The notes beneath the pieces are model-generated. The model was given only the letters and a program-made list of their open reading frames with translations, ran no database searches and was not told the origin of the DNA. Of a DNA stretch of 7,573 nucleotides, positions 5,164 through 7,573 are shown piece by piece (position 1 is the stretch's first letter; each line of letters starts with the position of its first letter). The translations under genes were made by a program, and so were the position numbers. The stretch comes from Holosporaceae bacterium. GTDB taxonomy: Bacteria > Pseudomonadota > Alphaproteobacteria > UBA3830. The stretch is taken from assembly GCA_031276835.1 (NCBI GenBank), contig JAISMI010000094.1:1-7573 (forward strand), in the 5' to 3' direction.

Positions 5164-5568
5164 ATGAAAAATAAATTGCCGTTGATTGTTTTTGCGTCGC
5201 TACTTTGTCAGGGATGCGCGAGATCTCAAAAAGAGGTCGACAACGACCTTTTCACAAGGGCAATGTCCGCTAAAATTAGAGAGGAAGAGACCCTTCTCGA
5301 TAAAAAAATAATAGAATCAAGACGCGACGTCCTGGAAGAGCTTATTGCGCTTATGATAAAGCATCGATCGGACGGATTCCCCATGAAAGAACTCGATATC
5401 GACAAAGAAATCGATAAAACAGCCCTTCCCCTTTCGGTAAAATATCAGGCCATATTACTGTTTAACCTTTATGCGGCGGGATTATCAGAGGAAAAATTTC
5501 TAAACAAATTGGAAAGATCACAATTATTACTTAAAGCGATAAAAAATCGGAAGAATCCAGATGAATAA
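5164..5568 (+). CDS. Putative lipoprotein, unknown function (first of pair)
   Basis: I do not recognise this family. The 134-residue product starts MKNKLPLIVFASLLCQGC. That reads as a lipoprotein signal peptide with Cys18 as the modified residue, although the -3 position is Cys rather than the usual Leu or Ala. The mature part is almost entirely helical and highly charged, with long amphipathic runs such as AKIREEETLLDKKI and SRRDVLEELIALMIKH. It probably forms a small helical bundle or protein-binding domain. The ribosome site is poor (GGGA, four bases from ATG), so the perfect promoter may be offset by weak translation. The 3' end overlaps the next lipoprotein gene by 8 bases, and the two are surely co-transcribed and may form a complex. 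Confidence 0.7.
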   Translation: MKNKLPLIVFASLLCQGCARSQKEVDNDLFTRAMSAKIREEETLLDKKIIESRRDVLEELIALMIKHRSDGFPMKELDIDKEIDKTALPLSVKYQAILLFNLYAAGLSEEKFLNKLERSQLLLKAIKNRKNPDE

Positions 5569-6109
5569 AATTGCCTCATTTCTTACAATATTTTTTCTAT
5601 TAGGAATTATAGGATGCTCCAATTTTAAGCAGGTTCCAGACTACGCCTCAAACGATATATTGACAAATGACGAGTCGATAGTTGTATTTCGCTTTATGGA
5701 CGGCGAGCTAAAGGACGAATGGAGAATTTTTTCCCCTCCTCCGATTTCTTTTTCCATCTTGGGCCCCGATAATAGCGAGATTACTTTATTTTCCAAGGGA
5801 TACATAGACGACGCCAAAAGCGGCGCTTTGCAAATAAAGCGGGTAAAAAAAGGCGCCTATATATTTTATAAAGCGCATCAGGCGATGGGAAATACCTCCT
5901 ATACCTGGACAAAATTCAATCTAGCTTTCTATGCCAAAGGCAAAGGAGAAGTAGTTTATTTTGGAGATATTATAATGTCTTACGGAACGGCCAATTTGCT
6001 TCTGGTTAATAACTTTCTTACGGTAAAGAATCTACTAAAACAACAGCATCCAGAAATAGCGGAAAAGTTGGTCTGGAAACCGTTGATAGATATCCAGTTA
6101 AAAAAATAA
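5561..6109 (+). CDS. Putative lipoprotein, unknown function (second of pair)
   Basis: The 182-residue product begins MNKIASFLTIFFLLGIIGC, with a good lipobox (IIGC, Cys19). The mature domain is beta-rich: IVVFRFMDGEL, then PPPISFSILGP, KGAYIFYKAHQAMG and GEVVYFGDIIMSYG, followed by a C-terminal helix (NFLTVKNLLKQQHPEIAEKL). The pattern of a strand, a GxYxF turn and a late VVYFGDI strand loosely recalls DUF2846-type lipoproteins, but I would not assign it. ATG 5561 lies inside the last codons of the upstream gene (8-base overlap), with GGAAG at 5549-5553 as ribosome site, so translation is probably coupled. Both products should be anchored in the same envelope compartment. Confidence 0.75.
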   Translation: MNKIASFLTIFFLLGIIGCSNFKQVPDYASNDILTNDESIVVFRFMDGELKDEWRIFSPPPISFSILGPDNSEITLFSKGYIDDAKSGALQIKRVKKGAYIFYKAHQAMGNTSYTWTKFNLAFYAKGKGEVVYFGDIIMSYGTANLLLVNNFLTVKNLLKQQHPEIAEKLVWKPLIDIQLKK

Positions 6110-6115
6110 ACATTC

Positions 6116-6141
6116 GGCCTCTCGGAAAAAGGCTAGTTTTT
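6116..6141 (+). terminator. Weak candidate terminator after the lipoprotein pair
   Basis: GGCCT (6116-6120) and AGGCT (6130-6134) form a 5-bp stem with one G-U pair and a 9-base loop. AG and five Ts (6137-6141) follow. It is well placed after the stop at 6109 but weak. Confidence 0.4.
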
Positions 6142-6239
6142 AGCATGTCCGTCGATAATTTCGAAATAGATGCAAAATAAAAACTGCACGCGACGTCTAT
6201 TTATGGCATTATTAATAAAACAACTTTAAGGTAATAATT

Positions 6240-6716
6240 ATGAATTATTTTTCCTATGAAACAACAATCGGAAACATTGCCATTTGCGCCGATCGGCGGG
6301 CCGTGACGCGAGTGTGTTTCGATCGGAGTCCCGATATTGACGCGGAGAAATCGGAAACTTCGCTCATAAAAGAAGCCCACACGCAGCTGGACGAGTATCT
6401 CGCCGGCTTCCGGAAACAGTTTGAAATAGAATTGGAGTACAATGGTTCTAATTTCCAATTATCGGTTTGGGAGGAACTTAAAAAAATTCCCTACGGAGAA
6501 ACCAAAAGCTACAAAGAAATCGCCCATAAAATAGATAATCCAAATTCATGCTTGGCCGTAGGAGGAGCGTGCGGAAAAAATCCAATTCCAATATTTATTC
6601 CCTGTCATCGCGTTATTGGATCGAATGGAAGTCTAATCGGCTACAGAGGCGGCGTAAATCTAAAAAAGAAATTGTTGGAACTTGAGAGAATTCATGCGGC
6701 TAATCCATCCTTTTGA
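6240..6716 (+). CDS. ogt: O6-alkylguanine-DNA alkyltransferase, Arg finger replaced by Leu
   Basis: This suicide repair protein should transfer the alkyl group from O6-alkylguanine in DNA to its own cysteine. The 158-residue length and order fit the Ogt/MGMT family: an N-terminal domain (1-70), then the DNA-binding and catalytic domain with FQLSVWEELKKIPYGETKSY (72-91), NPIPIFIPCHRV (114-125, acceptor Cys122) and GSLIGYRGG. Set against human MGMT without gaps, Tyr91, Asn114 and Cys122 match Tyr114, Asn137 and Cys145. Leu105 falls at Arg128, the arginine finger that helps flip the base (here SCLAVGG, usually xARAVGG). Activity may therefore be lowered or the substrate changed. The start has AAGG at 6228-6231, eight bases from ATG. 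The gene overlaps the downstream glycosylase gene by 23 bases. No convincing promoter was found in 6110-6239. Confidence 0.88.
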   Translation: MNYFSYETTIGNIAICADRRAVTRVCFDRSPDIDAEKSETSLIKEAHTQLDEYLAGFRKQFEIELEYNGSNFQLSVWEELKKIPYGETKSYKEIAHKIDNPNSCLAVGGACGKNPIPIFIPCHRVIGSNGSLIGYRGGVNLKKKLLELERIHAANPSF

Positions 6717-7173
6717 GCCGGTTTTTGATGAAAATTCGATTATTTTAATATTGGGAACATTTCCGTCCATAAAATCGCGGCAACGCGGCTTCTACTACGG
6801 ACATCCGCAGAACAGATTCTGGAAAGTAATTGCAAATATTACGAATACCGATCCGGTTCCCGAAACGATAGTCGATAAAAAACGCCTACTACTTGAAAAC
6901 GGAATTGCGATTTCCGATGTATTGCAAAGCTGTAATATCGAAGGATCGAGCGATAGTCGCATAAGAAACGCCGTTCCGGCGGATTTATCGAAAATATTAA
7001 ACAACGCCAACATTAAATGTATTTATGCAAATGGAGAAAAAGCATACCAGCTATTTATGAAGTATTTTCATGGAATTTTTGAAGGAAAAATCGTAAAACT
7101 TCCGTCGACAAGTCCCGCCAACGCGAAATATACATTTGAGCGGCTAGTCCTAGAATGGAAAAAACTTTATTAG
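6694..7173 (+). CDS. DNA-deoxyinosine/uracil glycosylase (HDG, UDG family 6-like)
   Basis: This is a base-excision repair enzyme predicted to remove hypoxanthine, and perhaps uracil, from deaminated DNA. The 159-residue protein has the family's N-terminal IHPFEPVFDENS and the motif GTFPSIKSR (21-29). YYGHPQNRFW follows (34-43), whose Asn40 is the likely catalytic residue by position. A C-terminal LPSTSPAN loop matches the second conserved motif of the uracil-glycosylase superfamily. ATG 6694 is chosen over TTG 6682: it has GAGA just upstream and begins only three residues before the conserved IHPFEP. It overlaps ogt by 23 bases, so the two repair genes form one unit covering alkylation and deamination damage. 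No clear terminator follows in 7174-7340. The next gene is convergent (tRNA). Confidence 0.85.
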   Translation: MRLIHPFEPVFDENSIILILGTFPSIKSRQRGFYYGHPQNRFWKVIANITNTDPVPETIVDKKRLLLENGIAISDVLQSCNIEGSSDSRIRNAVPADLSKILNNANIKCIYANGEKAYQLFMKYFHGIFEGKIVKLPSTSPANAKYTFERLVLEWKKLY

Positions 7174-7341
7174 GCGCGTCGGCGTTCCGTTTAATTTTTG
7201 GACAAGAAGTTATTTAAAATATCTCTTCATAAATCCAAAATCAACTCGCCTGTACCCGCAGCAATAAATTTTATCGAATTTTATACATCTTTATACAGTT
7301 TTTTTCGACTCTTTTCATGAAAAAAGTTGTAAATGGATTGT

Positions 7342-7366
7342 AAAAAATCACGATTGTAAGCGATTT
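7342..7366 (-). terminator. Candidate terminator of the tRNA-fMet transcript
   Basis: On the minus strand AAATCGC (7366-7360) pairs with GTGATTT (7351-7345), with one G-U pair and an 8-base loop. The T run continues to 7342. It lies about 42 bases after the tRNA 3' end. The A-T-rich stem makes this moderate evidence only. Confidence 0.45.
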
Positions 7367-7407
7367 CCATGCGGTTCAAATTTTTAATTTTCCATTGAGT
7401 TTTGAGT

Positions 7408-7484
<77 letters not shown>

Positions 7485-7498
7485 ATAGCGCGAGTCAT

Positions 7499-7527
7499 GT
7501 TATATCATAGCGGCCTATTCTATTCAA
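7499..7527 (-). promoter_or_regulatory. Candidate promoter of tRNA-fMet
   Basis: On the minus strand TTGAAT (7527-7522) and TATAAC (7504-7499) are separated by 17 bases, matching four and five of six consensus positions. Transcription would start near 7492, about eight bases before the mature tRNA 5' end. Confidence 0.55.
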
Positions 7528-7573
7528 GTCATATTAACGAAATTTATTCCATTTGGAAATTTTCCAGCCGCCG

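Noticed and set aside
6682..6693. TTG 6682 as start of the glycosylase
   Set aside because: ATG 6694 has a usable ribosome site and starts right before the conserved region.
7281..7298. TTATACA words as DnaA boxes of a replication origin
   Set aside because: They fit the DnaA box consensus poorly, there are only two, and no dnaA, dnaN or other origin gene is nearby.
7308..7327. TTTTCATGAAAA palindrome as a terminator
   Set aside because: The loop is too small and no T tract follows on either strand. It is a possible protein site at most.

Overview
The window is AT-rich bacterial DNA from a Gram-negative-type organism: it has Sec and lipoprotein signal peptides, sigma-70 promoters and an initiator tRNA. 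Three things hint at a host-associated alphaproteobacterium (Holosporales- or Rickettsiales-like): low GC, a LicA-type choline kinase, and an initiator tRNA with an A29:U41 pair. This placement is an inference with low confidence, because no 16S or ribosomal-protein marker is present.

Layout, left to right. (1) A choline/ethanolamine-kinase-like gene enters through the left edge and ends at 850. (2) Positions 851-1252 hold no intact gene, only a possible frameshifted small ORF and a minus-strand terminator-like hairpin. (3) A minus-strand gene (1253-1774) encodes a secreted protein of unknown function with an Arg-rich tail. (4) A three-gene amino-acid ABC importer operon (2030-4093) encodes a lipid-anchored binding protein, a permease and an ATPase, with a candidate promoter just upstream. 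(5) Positions 4108-4212 on the minus strand preserve about 34 codons of the C-terminal end of an RpoD-type sigma factor, a gene remnant. (6) A monocistronic gene for a small secreted four-cysteine protein (4583-4900) has a clear promoter and a strong terminator. (7) Two overlapping lipoprotein genes (5164-6109) follow a perfect-consensus sigma-70 promoter. (8) A DNA-repair pair (6240-7173) encodes an O6-alkylguanine-DNA methyltransferase and a DNA-deoxyinosine/uracil glycosylase in overlapping frames. (9) An initiator tRNA-fMet gene lies on the minus strand (7408-7484), with its own promoter and a possible terminator.

The ABC operon imports amino acids. The repair pair deals with alkylated and deaminated bases. 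The exported unknowns (1253, 4583, 5164, 5561) look like envelope or host-interface proteins, which is inference. No CRISPR array, insertion sequence or prophage is visible. The points most worth a second look are the rpoD remnant, the methyltransferase that lacks its arginine finger, the Arg-to-Lys change in the binding-protein pocket, and the small frameshifted ORF after the kinase.
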